Shown here piece by piece: positions 18,201-28,318 of a DNA stretch of 57,191 bases; position 1 is the stretch's first letter, and the number at the start of each line of letters is the position of its first letter. The DNA is from Calothrix sp. FI2-JRJ7. GTDB lineage: Bacteria; Cyanobacteriota; Cyanobacteriia; Cyanobacteriales; Nostocaceae. The translations under genes were made by a program, and so were the position numbers. The stretch covers positions 1 to 57,191 of the forward strand of contig JAHHGX010000023.1 in NCBI GenBank assembly GCA_019359675.1, written 5' to 3'. A model generated the notes under the pieces. It was given only the letters and a program-made list of their open reading frames with translations. It did no database searches and was not told where the DNA came from.

Positions 18201-18223
18201 ACGGGGCTTGCGATGCCCGTTCC
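18201..18223. repeat. GGGC-GCCC repeat fragment after the kinase gene
   Basis: ACGGGGCTTGCGATGCCCGTTCC is an imperfect hairpin of the same family as those at 15027, 38487 and 39991. It lies between convergent genes and could help terminate both. Confidence 0.4.
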
Positions 18224-18245
18224 ACAAGAATAATTGTAATAAAAT

Positions 18246-19262
18246 TTAATAATCTAAATTAATTGGTGTTCCTTCAGAGTGGAGTGATTTTGTGAGGGCA
18301 GTTAAAATTTGTACTAATTCGGCGCCTACTTTTGCATCGGAGATAGTAGGGGAAGTGTTGGTTTGTATGCATTGTAGGAAATGGCTGCAAACTTTTTTTA
18401 ATGGTTCTGCTTTTTCGAGTTCTAATATTTGTTGACTTTGGTTGATTGGAATATATAGATTTCCTTGTGCTTCAAATTCTCCGTTTATTAAGGTTAACGG
18501 CGCCTGTGACATTTCGTCAAATATTAAGCTACCTTTACTACCGACAATACCGAGGCGCCTTTGTTTATCATTATTTAACCAGCATAGGTGAATATGCGCG
18601 GTAAAGCCACTTTTGTAAGTTAATGTTGCCCAAATTAAATCAGCTAGGTTAGATTTTTGTTGTAGCCATACTGTACCAGTTGCTTGTGCTTTAACTGGGA
18701 CTTCTCCTAACCAAGTATTAAAAATAGCAATATCATGAATTGCCAAATCCCAAAGCGCATCAACGTCTTGCCGCACTGGTCCTAAGTGAGTACGAGTTGC
18801 ATAACCGTAGCGCAAATCACCAATACTTCCTAACTCAATAACACTTCTACCACGTTCTACAGCAGGGTGAAATAAATAAGTATGGTCAACCATCAATATT
18901 CGTTGCTGCGCTGATGCTAACTCGCATAGTTCATGACATTCTGAAGCTAAGAGCGTCAAAGGTTTCTCTGCTAGTACATGCAGGCGCCATTTTAAAGCAT
19001 CTGTAATTAAAGAATAATGAGTTGTTGCTGGAGTGGCAATTATTACTGCTTCGAGTTCATTGATATGTTGCAATGTTTGAGCATCAGTCGTTAGCACAAC
19101 ATCGTCGCCTAAATTATACTGACGTTTAACCGCTTCTAAGCGTTCTGGGTTGGGGTCTACGACTGCTTTTAAATTAGCTTGTGGATGCTCTAATAAAATT
19201 CTCAACCAGTGAACACCCCAACGTCCAACCCCAATAACCGCAGTATTAATTTTATTTAACAT
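18246..19262 (-). CDS. Gfo/Idh/MocA family oxidoreductase
   Basis: This 338-aa NAD(P)-dependent oxidoreductase belongs to the glucose-fructose oxidoreductase/inositol dehydrogenase family. The Rossmann motif AVIGVGRWGVHWLRIL lies at about residues 9-24, the AEKPLTL segment with the family catalytic-region lysine at about 97-103, and the C-terminal beta-sheet domain ends with SDAKVGAELVQILTAL. Members act on sugar or cyclitol derivatives, often in surface polysaccharide pathways, but the substrate cannot be inferred. It converges with the histidine kinase and is followed upstream by a repeat cluster. Start ATG at 19262. Confidence 0.9.
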   Translation of the reverse strand: MLNKINTAVIGVGRWGVHWLRILLEHPQANLKAVVDPNPERLEAVKRQYNLGDDVVLTTDAQTLQHINELEAVIIATPATTHYSLITDALKWRLHVLAEKPLTLLASECHELCELASAQQRILMVDHTYLFHPAVERGRSVIELGSIGDLRYGYATRTHLGPVRQDVDALWDLAIHDIAIFNTWLGEVPVKAQATGTVWLQQKSNLADLIWATLTYKSGFTAHIHLCWLNNDKQRRLGIVGSKGSLIFDEMSQAPLTLINGEFEAQGNLYIPINQSQQILELEKAEPLKKVCSHFLQCIQTNTSPTISDAKVGAELVQILTALTKSLHSEGTPINLDY

Positions 19263-19330
19263 AGCTTAATATTCTAGTTTTAATAAATAAGAAGATAGTG
19301 TCTTATTATACATTAACATCTCATTATAAG

Positions 19331-19735
19331 AGCGTAGGGTGTGTGACGCCACGGAAAAATTGCACGTTTCACGACAAGACTAGTAGCGTCACGCACCAGC
19401 ATTTTCCGTGGTGTGTCAAAGCTTATGGCATAGACGATTAGACGCCACGGAAAAATTGCACGTTTCACGACAAGACTAGTAGCGTCACGCACCAGCATTT
19501 TCCGTGGTGTGTCAAAGCACATAATTTTTCGTTTTATTCAAGATTGTAACCGCTTTGACACACCCTACACACCAAAACTTATGGCATAGACGATTAGACG
19601 CCACGGAAAAATTGCACGTTTCACGACAAGACTAGTAGCGTCACGCACCAGGATTTTCCGTGGTGTGTCAAAGCACATAATTTTTCGTTTTATTCAAGAT
19701 TGTAACCGCTTTGACACACCCTACACACCAAACCT
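19331..19735. repeat. cluster of three nested palindromic repeat units
   Basis: The unit GACGCCACGGAAAAATTGCA starts at 19345, 19441 and 19597. Each unit contains an outer inverted pair CCACGGAAAA ... TTTTCCGTGG enclosing an inner pair GACGC/GTGC ... GCGTCACGCACC. Units 2 and 3 also carry a 60-base tail with an inverted pair GTGTGTCAAAGC ... GCTTTGACACACCCTAC. The outer ends match the GTAGGGTGTGTG repeat family. Spacing between units is 96 and 156 bases. The region fills the gap between the Gfo/Idh and rnc genes and has no coding potential; a 69-codon frame within it is only repeat. Confidence 0.88.
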
Positions 19736-19749
19736 TATGACATAGACCA

Positions 19750-20472
19750 TTAGGCATTTTTTTGTTCTGAGTCTAAAGCAAAAAAAGCTACTTTAGCGGC
19801 GGCTTGTTCGGCTGCTTTTATTGAGCGTCCTTTACCTTGACCGAGTTTTTTATCGTGCAACCAAACTTCCGCGCTAAAACGGTCTTCGTTGTGCTGCGCG
19901 TTGGTAATTTCTACGACTCGATACTCAGGCAAAACCTTAAATTGTGCTTGCGTCCATTCTTGAAGTGCTGCTTTATAATTTAAACGCGCTGGGTCTTGAC
20001 GTATTTGATTGGTAAGTTCTTTAAAATGCGAGTCTAACCAAGGTCGAATTAATTCTAAATTGTTTGTACTCAAGTATAAGGCGCCGAGAACAGCTTCAAA
20101 AGAATCTGCTAAACGTGACTCTTGCCCAATTCTATCGGTTGTAGCGCTGCCAGCAACAAGTAAATATAACTCTAAACCATAAAAACGCGCTAGTTGAGCA
20201 AGAATACGGTCACTGACTAATACCGAACGAATTGCGGCAAAATCACCAACACGACATTCAGGATAACTTTCCCACAATACTACAGCCGCTGCTAAACGTA
20301 CTACCGCATCACCAACAAATTCTAATTGCTCATAATTTGCTGACTCTGAAGCTGTTGGATGAGTCAATGCCATATCGAGCAAATTCCATTTGATAGGTGC
20401 ATCTATCGATAGACCTAATTTTTTTACTAAGTTTTCGAGTTGTCGTTGACGGCGTGGGTAAGCTAGGGACAT
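19750..20472 (-). CDS. rnc: ribonuclease III
   Basis: This 240-aa double-strand-specific endoribonuclease is involved in rRNA and mRNA processing. The signature helix reads YEQLEFVGDAVVRLAAA (about 43-59), with the second catalytic acidic cluster in DSFEAVLGALYLS (about 122-134). A C-terminal dsRNA-binding domain (NYKAALQEWTQ to KAAEQAAAKVAFFAL) fills residues 165-235. All metal-binding acidic residues expected from the family appear present. Start ATG at 20472. The gene lies 75 bases below the 3' end of rnpB on the same strand, so two RNA-processing genes are neighbours. Confidence 0.95.
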   Translation of the reverse strand: MSLAYPRRQRQLENLVKKLGLSIDAPIKWNLLDMALTHPTASESANYEQLEFVGDAVVRLAAAVVLWESYPECRVGDFAAIRSVLVSDRILAQLARFYGLELYLLVAGSATTDRIGQESRLADSFEAVLGALYLSTNNLELIRPWLDSHFKELTNQIRQDPARLNYKAALQEWTQAQFKVLPEYRVVEITNAQHNEDRFSAEVWLHDKKLGQGKGRSIKAAEQAAAKVAFFALDSEQKNA

Positions 20473-20547
20473 CCAAAAATCCGTTTATGTGCGTTCACGT
20501 AGTGTTCCGAAGGAAAGCAAAATCTGAATCTAATATTTTAATTTTAA

Positions 20548-20970
20548 GAGAGAGTTGGACATAAGCCGGGTTCTGTTATCTAATAAGAAACACTACGTAT
20601 AGCATCTCTATATTAAACGGCAGTTATCTATCTGGGACGTTTGTTACCAAACGCCTCAAGCGGCTCATTTAACGGAACTGGTAAAAGACCAACCGTAGTT
20701 CCATTACCTTGCTTCCAACCGGGGTTTACCGAGCCAGCACCTCTCGATGCTGCTGGTGCGCTCTTACCGCACCTTTGCACCCTTACCAAAATAGTTATGA
20801 GTTATGAGTTATTAACTCCTCACTCCTAACTTTTTTGGCGGTATCTTTCTGTGGCACTATCCTCACGCTCGCGCGCACTGGGAGTTATCCAGCAAGTCTG
20901 GTCTTTCGGAAGCCCGGACTTTCCTCAGACTCTTTATAAAAAGAATCTGCAACCGCCTCGCCTACTCTCT
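20548..20970 (-). ncRNA. rnpB: RNase P RNA
   Basis: Read on the minus strand, the RNA starts AGAGAGTAGGCGAGGCGGTT and contains the conserved GAGGAAAGTCCGGGCTTCC block. It ends with ACAGAACCCGGCTTATG and CCAACTCTCT, whose last bases pair with the 5' AGAGAGT to form helix P1. This is the ribozyme that matures tRNA 5' ends. About 423 nt is normal for cyanobacteria with an insertion. It contains a short tandem-repeat insertion at 20789-20830, a trait reported for RNase P RNA of heterocystous cyanobacteria. Ends are estimated from the P1 pairing. Confidence 0.95.
20789..20830 (-). repeat. STRR-like insertion inside rnpB
   Basis: On the plus strand, AGTTATGAGTTATGAGTTAT followed by ACTCCTCACTCCT shows seven-base periodicity. 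It interrupts the conserved body of RNase P RNA, presumably at a helix tip where extra sequence is tolerated, and its two halves (GAGTTATTAACTC) can pair. Confidence 0.75.
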
Positions 20971-21014
20971 CAATATATTAGTGTAGTCTCTGATTAGATA
21001 GACTAACCAAATTA

Positions 21015-21722
21015 CTATGATCTTTTTTTGTTCCAGGGAAGTGCATAAGTCCAAGGCAGTTTGCGGATGGTGAAGGGGCAATTAATAATACACATAGGTG
21101 GTTTATTTACACCAGGCGCCAAACCAACACGTACTTCTGAGATGCGAAGTACTAATTGAAGGGAAAATTCGAGATTAGTTTCCTCGTTCATGAATTTTTT
21201 AAATAAAATCCGGTTTGCTTTGACTAGACTTTTTTGCAAGTCTTTAATAATATCAACAATGGGCTTTTTATTTTTATAAGTTCCTGCCTCTTTATCAAAC
21301 TCAAAAGTATTCTCAGAAGTGATTGTACTAGTAAGCGTTTTTTCTGGAGCAACTAAACTTGGTGTTTGCGGAACTGCTAAGTCGCGCGTGATATCGGGTG
21401 ATTTGCGAATGACTCGCATTGACGCTTTGTTGTGTTGAGTTACAATTGAGCTATTATCCCAATCTACATAGACAGCAAGATTTTTTGATTTATTTTGGAC
21501 TAACATTAATAATTCTTTCAAATCATCAAGTCCATAAGTCGCCTTAAGTTTAAATGCAATTCCTACATCATCAAATATATTTTGTTCTTTGAGCTGTTCA
21601 TCTATAACCGCTTTTTGGGAAGTAAAATTTATTTGATCGTCGATAGATTCAATCATACGATTGATTGTATATGCTATCCCAATTATGTAGAACGTAAGTA
21701 CCAGTAAATTATTATCTTGCAT
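21015..21722 (-). CDS. hypothetical membrane-anchored protein, 235 aa
   Basis: I do not recognise this protein. A single hydrophobic N-terminal helix (NLLVLTFYIIGIAYTI, about 4-20) is followed by a soluble region. A first small alpha/beta module (about 50-105: FKLKATYGLDDLKELLMLVQ, NLAVYVDWDNSSIVT) precedes a Ser/Thr-rich linker (about 118-140) and a C-terminal segment with a helical stretch (IVDIIKDLQKSLVKANRIL) and strands (FSLQLVLRISEVRVGL). It is probably an inner-membrane protein with most of its mass on one side. It sits between corA and rnpB on the same strand, 77 bases downstream of corA, but no shared role is evident. Confidence 0.65.
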   Translation of the reverse strand: MQDNNLLVLTFYIIGIAYTINRMIESIDDQINFTSQKAVIDEQLKEQNIFDDVGIAFKLKATYGLDDLKELLMLVQNKSKNLAVYVDWDNSSIVTQHNKASMRVIRKSPDITRDLAVPQTPSLVAPEKTLTSTITSENTFEFDKEAGTYKNKKPIVDIIKDLQKSLVKANRILFKKFMNEETNLEFSLQLVLRISEVRVGLAPGVNKPPMCIINCPFTIRKLPWTYALPWNKKRS

Positions 21723-21799
21723 AAGGTTTTAACTTTAACTCCCACCGCGTCACAAAAAGATAACTAAAAGAATAATAAGCGTATATTTTTGGCGCCTTG

Positions 21800-22969
21800 T
21801 CAAGGGTTATCATCCTTTAGGGAAGAAGCATTATCAAGCCATCCCCGCCGTTTGAATATCAATAGTAACCCTATAGCGATGGCGCCCATTGAGCCAAGAC
21901 AAAGAGGATACCCCCAGTACCAATTTAATTCGGGCATATTCAGTGGTGATTTTTCAGTGTTAAAGTTCATCCCATAAATACCCGCAATAAAAGTTAAAGG
22001 AATAAAAATAGAGGACATCACGGTCAAAAATTTCATGATTTCGTTCATTTTATTACTTACTGCCGACAAGTATACATCCATCAACCCAGATGAGAGTTCC
22101 CGGTAAGTTTCGACCATATCTATTACTTGTATAGAGTGGTCGTAACAATCGCGTAAATATAGCCGAACTTCATCGCTGATTAAATTACCGCTGTCTCGAA
22201 TTAAACTATTAATGACATCGCGTTGGGGCCATATGGCACGTCGCAACTTTAAAAGCTGGCGCCGAATCTTATAGATTTTTCGCAAAGTCTGAGGAGTTGG
22301 TTTGATAATTACTTCTTGCTCTAAATCTTCGATTTTTTCTCCATATCGCTCTAAAACTGGGAAAAAACCGTCAACAATCGAATCCAAGAGCGCATAAGCT
22401 AAATAATCGGCGCCGTGTTTGCGTATTATACCTCGATTGTGCTTTATTCTGTGTCGAACTGCTTCAAAACAGTCGCGTGTGGGTTCTTCTTGAATAGTCA
22501 ATAAATAATATTTACCCAAAACGAAGCTGACTTGCTCGCTATAAAATCCCGAACCCTTGGGTTTTGGCATTACCATCCGCGCAATAATCACAAGCTGGTC
22601 ATCATAATCTTCGGTTTTAGGACGCTCTGCCATATTGACAACATCTTCTAAAACCAGACTATTTAACTCAAACACACGACCTAAATCTTCGATAATTTCA
22701 GGACTACCTAATCCTTGTACGTCAACCCAAGACACAGATTTAGTATCTAGAAACTCTCCGCATTGCTGGGGAGTTATATCCTTTTTGTTTACCAAAAATG
22801 TTTCGTTGTAATCAACTAGACGGATTTGAGTTTTCACGGCATCCCCTTGTATGTTGATTTGTCCTGGAAGTTCTCCTGGCTGATGATAAAAATCTTGTAT
22901 ATCGTCTTCTTCTTCTTGATGTTGCATTCTCGTAAGCTTTTGTAATGATTTACGTAAATTTAGCTTCAT
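21800..22969 (-). CDS. corA: CorA-family magnesium/cobalt transporter
   Basis: This 389-aa protein of the CorA metal-ion transporter family forms a pentameric channel for Mg2+ (and Co2+) in the inner membrane. The cytosolic N-terminal domain includes WVDVQGLGSPEIIEDLGRVF and ends in a long helix. Two C-terminal membrane helices flank the signature YGMNFNTE: TM1 is FIPLTFIAGI and TM2 is WGYPLCLGSMGAIAIGLLLIF. The GMN selectivity motif is intact. The C-terminal tail is basic (KRRGWLDN). Start ATG at 22969. It is the first of two minus-strand genes; a palindromic repeat lies 28 bases upstream of the start. Confidence 0.94.
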   Translation of the reverse strand: MKLNLRKSLQKLTRMQHQEEEDDIQDFYHQPGELPGQINIQGDAVKTQIRLVDYNETFLVNKKDITPQQCGEFLDTKSVSWVDVQGLGSPEIIEDLGRVFELNSLVLEDVVNMAERPKTEDYDDQLVIIARMVMPKPKGSGFYSEQVSFVLGKYYLLTIQEEPTRDCFEAVRHRIKHNRGIIRKHGADYLAYALLDSIVDGFFPVLERYGEKIEDLEQEVIIKPTPQTLRKIYKIRRQLLKLRRAIWPQRDVINSLIRDSGNLISDEVRLYLRDCYDHSIQVIDMVETYRELSSGLMDVYLSAVSNKMNEIMKFLTVMSSIFIPLTFIAGIYGMNFNTEKSPLNMPELNWYWGYPLCLGSMGAIAIGLLLIFKRRGWLDNASSLKDDNP

Positions 22970-22997
22970 ATTTTTTTACATTCTAGGCTAGCTTTTG

Positions 22998-23030
22998 AGA
23001 AACCTGGTTTCTTCAAGAAACCAGGTTTCT
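22998..23030. repeat. AAACCTGGTTT double palindrome
   Basis: AGAAACCTGGTTTCT occurs, then its partner AGAAACCAGGTTTCT; the whole 33-base element is itself an almost perfect inverted repeat. It belongs to the AAACC(G/T)GGTTT family. Confidence 0.8.
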
Positions 23031-23078
23031 TAGTCAATATAAATTTACATTACATTACAATTGAGGTTAAAAAGCCAT

Positions 23079-23115
23079 AAAAAAGCAGCTTGTCTTGGAT
23101 TAAAACAAACTGCTT
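23079..23115 (-). terminator. groEL terminator
   Basis: On the minus strand AAGCAGTTTGT pairs with ACAAGCTGCTT around an 11-base loop and is followed by TTTTAT. It lies about 75 bases past the groEL stop, on the correct strand. Confidence 0.7.
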
Positions 23116-23189
23116 TGAAGATTCTAATATTGGTTAGACTGAATTAAGTCAGCCATTGGTAAAACTTATGTGTTCTGTACGGCATGAAA

Positions 23190-24872
<1,683 letters not shown>

Positions 24873-24904
24873 ATTGTAATTGTTAAATTCTTACGTTTAA
24901 CAAT

Positions 24905-24931
24905 TTAGCACTCAATCAGGGCGAGTGCTAA
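24905..24931 (-). promoter_or_regulatory. CIRCE heat-shock operator
   Basis: TTAGCACTC, nine spacer bases, then GAGTGCTAA is a perfect CIRCE element, the binding site of the HrcA repressor. Its position just upstream of groEL2 predicts derepression on heat shock. Confidence 0.97.
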
Positions 24932-25039
24932 GGAGTGAAAACCGTATTTATCCAAGGATTGGATACAGATATATTTGAAAAAAATGATTAATATACAGTT
25001 GTTCATAGAGTTCATTAATATTATTTACTGAGTCGGGAG

Positions 25040-26134
25040 ATGAATATAAACGGGTTTCTTCAGTCTCTCGGAATAGCCGACCCTGGCGGTTCCGGCTGGT
25101 TGGCAGTGGTGTTTACCTTTATGCTGGCTTGGATTGTTACATGGCGATTTATTCCCACTGTTCGGAAATTTGCCTTACGTGTGGGATGGGCCGACCAACC
25201 CAACGCGCGGCGCCTCAACCGAGAACCATTACCAAACGCAGGAGGTTTGGCGATATACACAGGCGTAATTGCAGCGCTGGTATTAGCAAGCTTACTGCGA
25301 CCAATTGAGGTTCAAAATGTATTAATACAGGTTCTAACAATTTTGTTAGGAGGTTCAATACTAGTCTTAATTGGTTTTATTGATGACCAGTTTGGCTTAC
25401 CATCGTCCGTGCGAATGTTAGTGCAAGTACTAACGGCACTACTACTTGTAGCTAATGGTATTACTATTCAAATAGCGATTGGCACTCCTTTTGACTCAAC
25501 CCTATCAATTTTAGTTACCGTACTGTGGGTAGTAGGAATTACCAATGCCATTAATTTAATGGATGGTATGGATGGACTAGTTGGAGGAATTGGATTTATT
25601 ACAGCCATGAGTTTACTTGCAGTGAGTGCCCAAATTCCTAACCGTGCTGCAGCAACATTAGTTTTAGCAGCTTTAGGGGGAGCAGCGCTAGGCTTTTTGC
25701 GGCATAACTTTCATCCATCGCGAATAATTATGGGGGATGCAGGCGCCTATTTTTTTGGTTATGTTTTAGCGGCAACAGCAATATTAGGAAAACTTCAAGC
25801 TTCTACTATTTTTGCACTGGTACCTCCAGTATTATTTTTGCTATTACCCGTACTTGACACAACTCAAGTAATAGTTAGGCGCCTGATGGCAGGTAAAAAC
25901 CCAATGAACACCCCAGGTAAAGACCACCTGCACCATCGACTACTAGCATGGGGTTTATCGCAACGTCATGCAGCTTTTACACTATGGTCTATTGCCTTAT
26001 TCTCAAACTTATTAGCAATGCACTTTCAGCGCTTAAATTTGGTGCAAATAGCTGCAACTGTAAGCATTACAATAGTATTGCTAGCCTTTACCGTATGGCA
26101 ACGCATCCGAGCCGCAAAAATGCCAATAAAGTAG
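25040..26134 (+). CDS. WecA/TagO-type undecaprenyl-phosphate sugar-1-phosphate transferase (MraY-like family)
   Basis: This 364-aa polytopic membrane enzyme of glycosyltransferase family 4 transfers a HexNAc-1-phosphate from its UDP sugar to undecaprenyl phosphate, the first step of lipid-linked glycan synthesis. Motifs are DQPNARRLNREPLPNAGG near residue 50, the metal-binding LIGFIDDQFGLPS (about 115), NAINLMDGMDGLVGG (about 175-189), FHPSRIIMGDAGAYFFG (about 228-244) and the late HHRLLAWG. About ten membrane helices are apparent. Length fits WecA rather than MraY of peptidoglycan synthesis. A GGGAG sequence precedes the ATG at 25040. The stop TAG is part of a GTAGGGTGCGTG repeat, so the extreme C-terminus is repeat-determined. 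Confidence 0.9.
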   Translation: MNINGFLQSLGIADPGGSGWLAVVFTFMLAWIVTWRFIPTVRKFALRVGWADQPNARRLNREPLPNAGGLAIYTGVIAALVLASLLRPIEVQNVLIQVLTILLGGSILVLIGFIDDQFGLPSSVRMLVQVLTALLLVANGITIQIAIGTPFDSTLSILVTVLWVVGITNAINLMDGMDGLVGGIGFITAMSLLAVSAQIPNRAAATLVLAALGGAALGFLRHNFHPSRIIMGDAGAYFFGYVLAATAILGKLQASTIFALVPPVLFLLLPVLDTTQVIVRRLMAGKNPMNTPGKDHLHHRLLAWGLSQRHAAFTLWSIALFSNLLAMHFQRLNLVQIAATVSITIVLLAFTVWQRIRAAKMPIK

Positions 26135-26476
26135 GGTGCGTGAAAGCCATTACAGTCAATCAGCGTTACGAAAATTAAACTGCTTTCACGCACCATCAAG
26201 CCCAAAAAAATGCCTGCTATTCATGCTAAGGTGCGTGACGCTACTAGATCAGCGTTACGAAAATTAAACTGCTTTCACGCACCATCAAGCCCAAAAAAAT
26301 GCCTGCTTTCATGGTAAGGTGCGTGAAAGCCATTACAGTCAATCAGCGTTACGAAAATTAAACTGCTTTCACGCACCATCAAGCCCAAAAAAATGCCTGC
26401 TATTCATGGTAAGGTGCGTGACGCTACTAGATCAGCGTTTTTATTTCAAAGTTGTTAGTAGCGTCACGCACCCTAC
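26131..26476. repeat. cluster of GTAGGGTGCGTG-family hairpins
   Basis: Three copies of GCGTTACGAAAATTAAACTG followed by CTTTCACGCACCATCAAGCC alternate with hairpin types A (GGTGCGTGAAAGC) and B (GGTGCGTGACGCTA). The cluster opens with GTAGGGTGCGTG and closes with CACGCACCCTAC, giving terminal inverted repeats. Internal units are partial duplications. It spans the whole gap between the convergent wecA-like and fabG genes and contains the stop codon of each. Confidence 0.9.
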
Positions 26477-27237
26477 GCCATCACCATTCCGCCATCGACG
26501 TTAAATACTTGTCCGGTAATGTAGGCGCCTGCGGGGTCAGATGCTAAAAAGCGCACCATAGCCGCTATTTCTTCAGGTTTACCAAAGCGTGCAAGTGGGA
26601 TAAATTTGAGTATTTCTTCTATATTGCTGAGTTTGTCGGTCATATCAGTAGCAATAAAACCAGGCGCCACAGCATTAACTGTAATGCCACGTGGTGCCAA
26701 TTCCTTTGCGACCGTTTTTGTAAAGCCAATTACACCAGCTTTGGCAGCACTATAATTTGCTTGTCCAGGATTACCCATTTGTCCAGCTACAGAGGTAATA
26801 TTCACAATTCTCCCTGAACGTTGCTTGAGCATGATTTTACTGGCTGCGCGTGTACAGTAAAACACACCTGTTAAATTTAGGTCTATCACAGCCTGCCAAT
26901 CTTCAGGCTTCATTCGCAGTAATAATGTGTCGCGCGTAATGCCCGCATTATTAACTAAAATATCAACGCGCCCAAATTTTTCCATAACGGCATTAAATAG
27001 CGCATCCACTTCTGATACTGATGAAACATCAGCTTTTAAAGCAATCGCAGTTCCACCAGCATTAGTAATTGTATCAACTACTGCATCAGCAGCACTATTG
27101 GACGCGGCATAGTTCACCACTACACTTGCTCCAAACTTAGCCAATTCAATCGCACTCGCACGCCCAATACCTCTAGAAGCACCTGTAACAATTGCAACTT
27201 GTCCACGTATAATTTGCAGGTTTTCTGGCAATTCCAT
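26473..27237 (-). CDS. fabG: 3-oxoacyl-ACP reductase FabG
   Basis: This 254-aa classical short-chain dehydrogenase reduces 3-oxoacyl-ACP with NADPH in fatty-acid elongation. The cofactor motif TGASRGIG lies at about 18-25, NNAG at about 92-95, and the catalytic Ser-Tyr-Lys set is seen in ITSVAG and NYSAAKAG. The C-terminal ITGQVFNVDGGMVMA is the standard FabG ending. A strong ribosome-binding site (GGGAGGAATAAAAA) precedes the ATG at 27237. The stop codon TAG is supplied by an inverted GTAGGGTGCGTG repeat. It stands alone, not in a fab cluster. Confidence 0.94.
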   Translation of the reverse strand: MELPENLQIIRGQVAIVTGASRGIGRASAIELAKFGASVVVNYAASNSAADAVVDTITNAGGTAIALKADVSSVSEVDALFNAVMEKFGRVDILVNNAGITRDTLLLRMKPEDWQAVIDLNLTGVFYCTRAASKIMLKQRSGRIVNITSVAGQMGNPGQANYSAAKAGVIGFTKTVAKELAPRGITVNAVAPGFIATDMTDKLSNIEEILKFIPLARFGKPEEIAAMVRFLASDPAGAYITGQVFNVDGGMVMA

Positions 27238-27504
27238 TTTTTATTCCTCCCGATTTTATTCTCATAGCGCGCAAAATCAATCTTACAGGCTTAGGGGAAT
27301 AAACAAGGAACCATAATTAAATCTCTATGAAGGAAAATTATATATCGACTAAAAATCTATTTTATAAACTAGCCTTATGCATCTCTTAAATTTATAGAAA
27401 GTATTTAAGACACAATAAAAAAAATAAATTGTATTTTTTTCATTTATTGGTATATTTATTACCAGCACCACTTCTGTATAAACGTCAACTTAACAGTTTG
27501 TAAC

Positions 27505-27531
27505 AATGTATTTTGTATAATAAAATACATT
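27505..27531. promoter_or_regulatory. inverted repeat in the Crp-family gene promoter region
   Basis: AATGTATTTT, a 7-base spacer GTATAAT, then AAAATACATT form a perfect 10-bp dyad 84 bases upstream of the regulator start. The spacer overlaps a TATAAT-like -10 sequence. A dimeric regulator, possibly the gene's own product, could bind here. The surrounding 27238-27614 interval is very AT-rich and otherwise empty. Confidence 0.4.
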
Positions 27532-27614
27532 TAGCTTTATGTTAAAAAATGTTAAGGAAGAATTATTAAGAATTGGTATTAGTTGTTCCTAATTCAAGAC
27601 CCGGCTATAAGCTT

Positions 27615-28202
27615 ATGACTCCTTTGTATCAAGTTAGTGATTTTCCTGCGGTTGCCAGTAAAAAGTATTTTTCGCGCCGTGAGTTAGTGCCTTCGCAAAA
27701 TAGTAGCGTCTGGCAAATTCAAAGTGGTTCTGTACGAACTATGACTTATTTAGATGATGGTACAATTGTCACCTTGGGAATTTGGGGTGCAGGAGATATT
27801 GTTGGCAGTGCCTTATCGACTATAGAGCCACACATTATAGAATGTTTGAGTGCGGTAGAAGCTGTAGCGCTACCTTTAGACCGTCAAAATAAGATGGTGG
27901 AAGCATTAGCAGCACACGTTGAGCAAGCAGAAGAATTGATGGTAATTCGTAGCTACCGAACAGTAGATTCGATGTTACTAAAATTATTAGGATGGCTGGC
28001 TAAAAGATTTGGGCGTACTGTTGATAATGGACAGTTGATTGATTTACGCCTTACAAATCAAGATGTAGCGGAAATACTTTGCTCTACTCGCGTTACAGTG
28101 TCACGTGTTCTGACGCAGTTTGAAGACCAAGGTATGATACAGCGACTTCCTTTACATCGTATTGTTTTATGTAACCAAGAAACTTTGCGTCGTGCTGGTT
28201 AA
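27615..28202 (+). CDS. Crp/Fnr-family transcriptional regulator
   Basis: This 195-aa regulator has an N-terminal cupin-like sensor domain (SSVWQIQSGSVRTMTYLDDG and TIVTLGIWGAGDIVG) and a C-terminal winged helix of the Crp type (RLTNQDVAEILCSTRVTVSR then VLTQFEDQGMIQRL). The cyclic-nucleotide phosphate-binding cassette of true Crp (the FGE-RSA type loop) is replaced by GDIVGSALSTIEPH, so it probably does not bind cAMP. I choose the ATG at 27615; an in-frame TTG at 27573 would add 14 residues without family support. No neighbour suggests its target. Confidence 0.85.
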   Translation: MTPLYQVSDFPAVASKKYFSRRELVPSQNSSVWQIQSGSVRTMTYLDDGTIVTLGIWGAGDIVGSALSTIEPHIIECLSAVEAVALPLDRQNKMVEALAAHVEQAEELMVIRSYRTVDSMLLKLLGWLAKRFGRTVDNGQLIDLRLTNQDVAEILCSTRVTVSRVLTQFEDQGMIQRLPLHRIVLCNQETLRRAG

Positions 28203-28293
28203 TATCGTTAATTGCATGTGAAGTTCAGATGTCGGCGACGAAAGTGTTAACCAACTCAAATATCTACTTTAAAATGTGTCCTTTCGGGGGTAC

Positions 28294-28318
28294 GTAGGGT
28301 GGGCACTGCCCACCTTAC
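28294..28318. terminator. hairpin terminator between convergent genes
   Basis: GGTGGGCACTGCCCACC is a GC-rich hairpin (8-bp arms around a central base) flanked by GTA and TTAC. It ends exactly at the stop codon of the amidotransferase and follows the Crp-family gene by about 90 bases, so it can serve both strands. Confidence 0.6.

Noticed and set aside
19313-19522. 69-codon minus-strand frame with an internal duplication (CFDTPRKMLVRDATSL twice)
   Set aside because: It lies wholly inside the nested palindromic repeat cluster; the duplicated peptide is just the repeated DNA translated.
20641-20829. 62-codon plus-strand frame
   Set aside because: It is the complement of the RNase P RNA.
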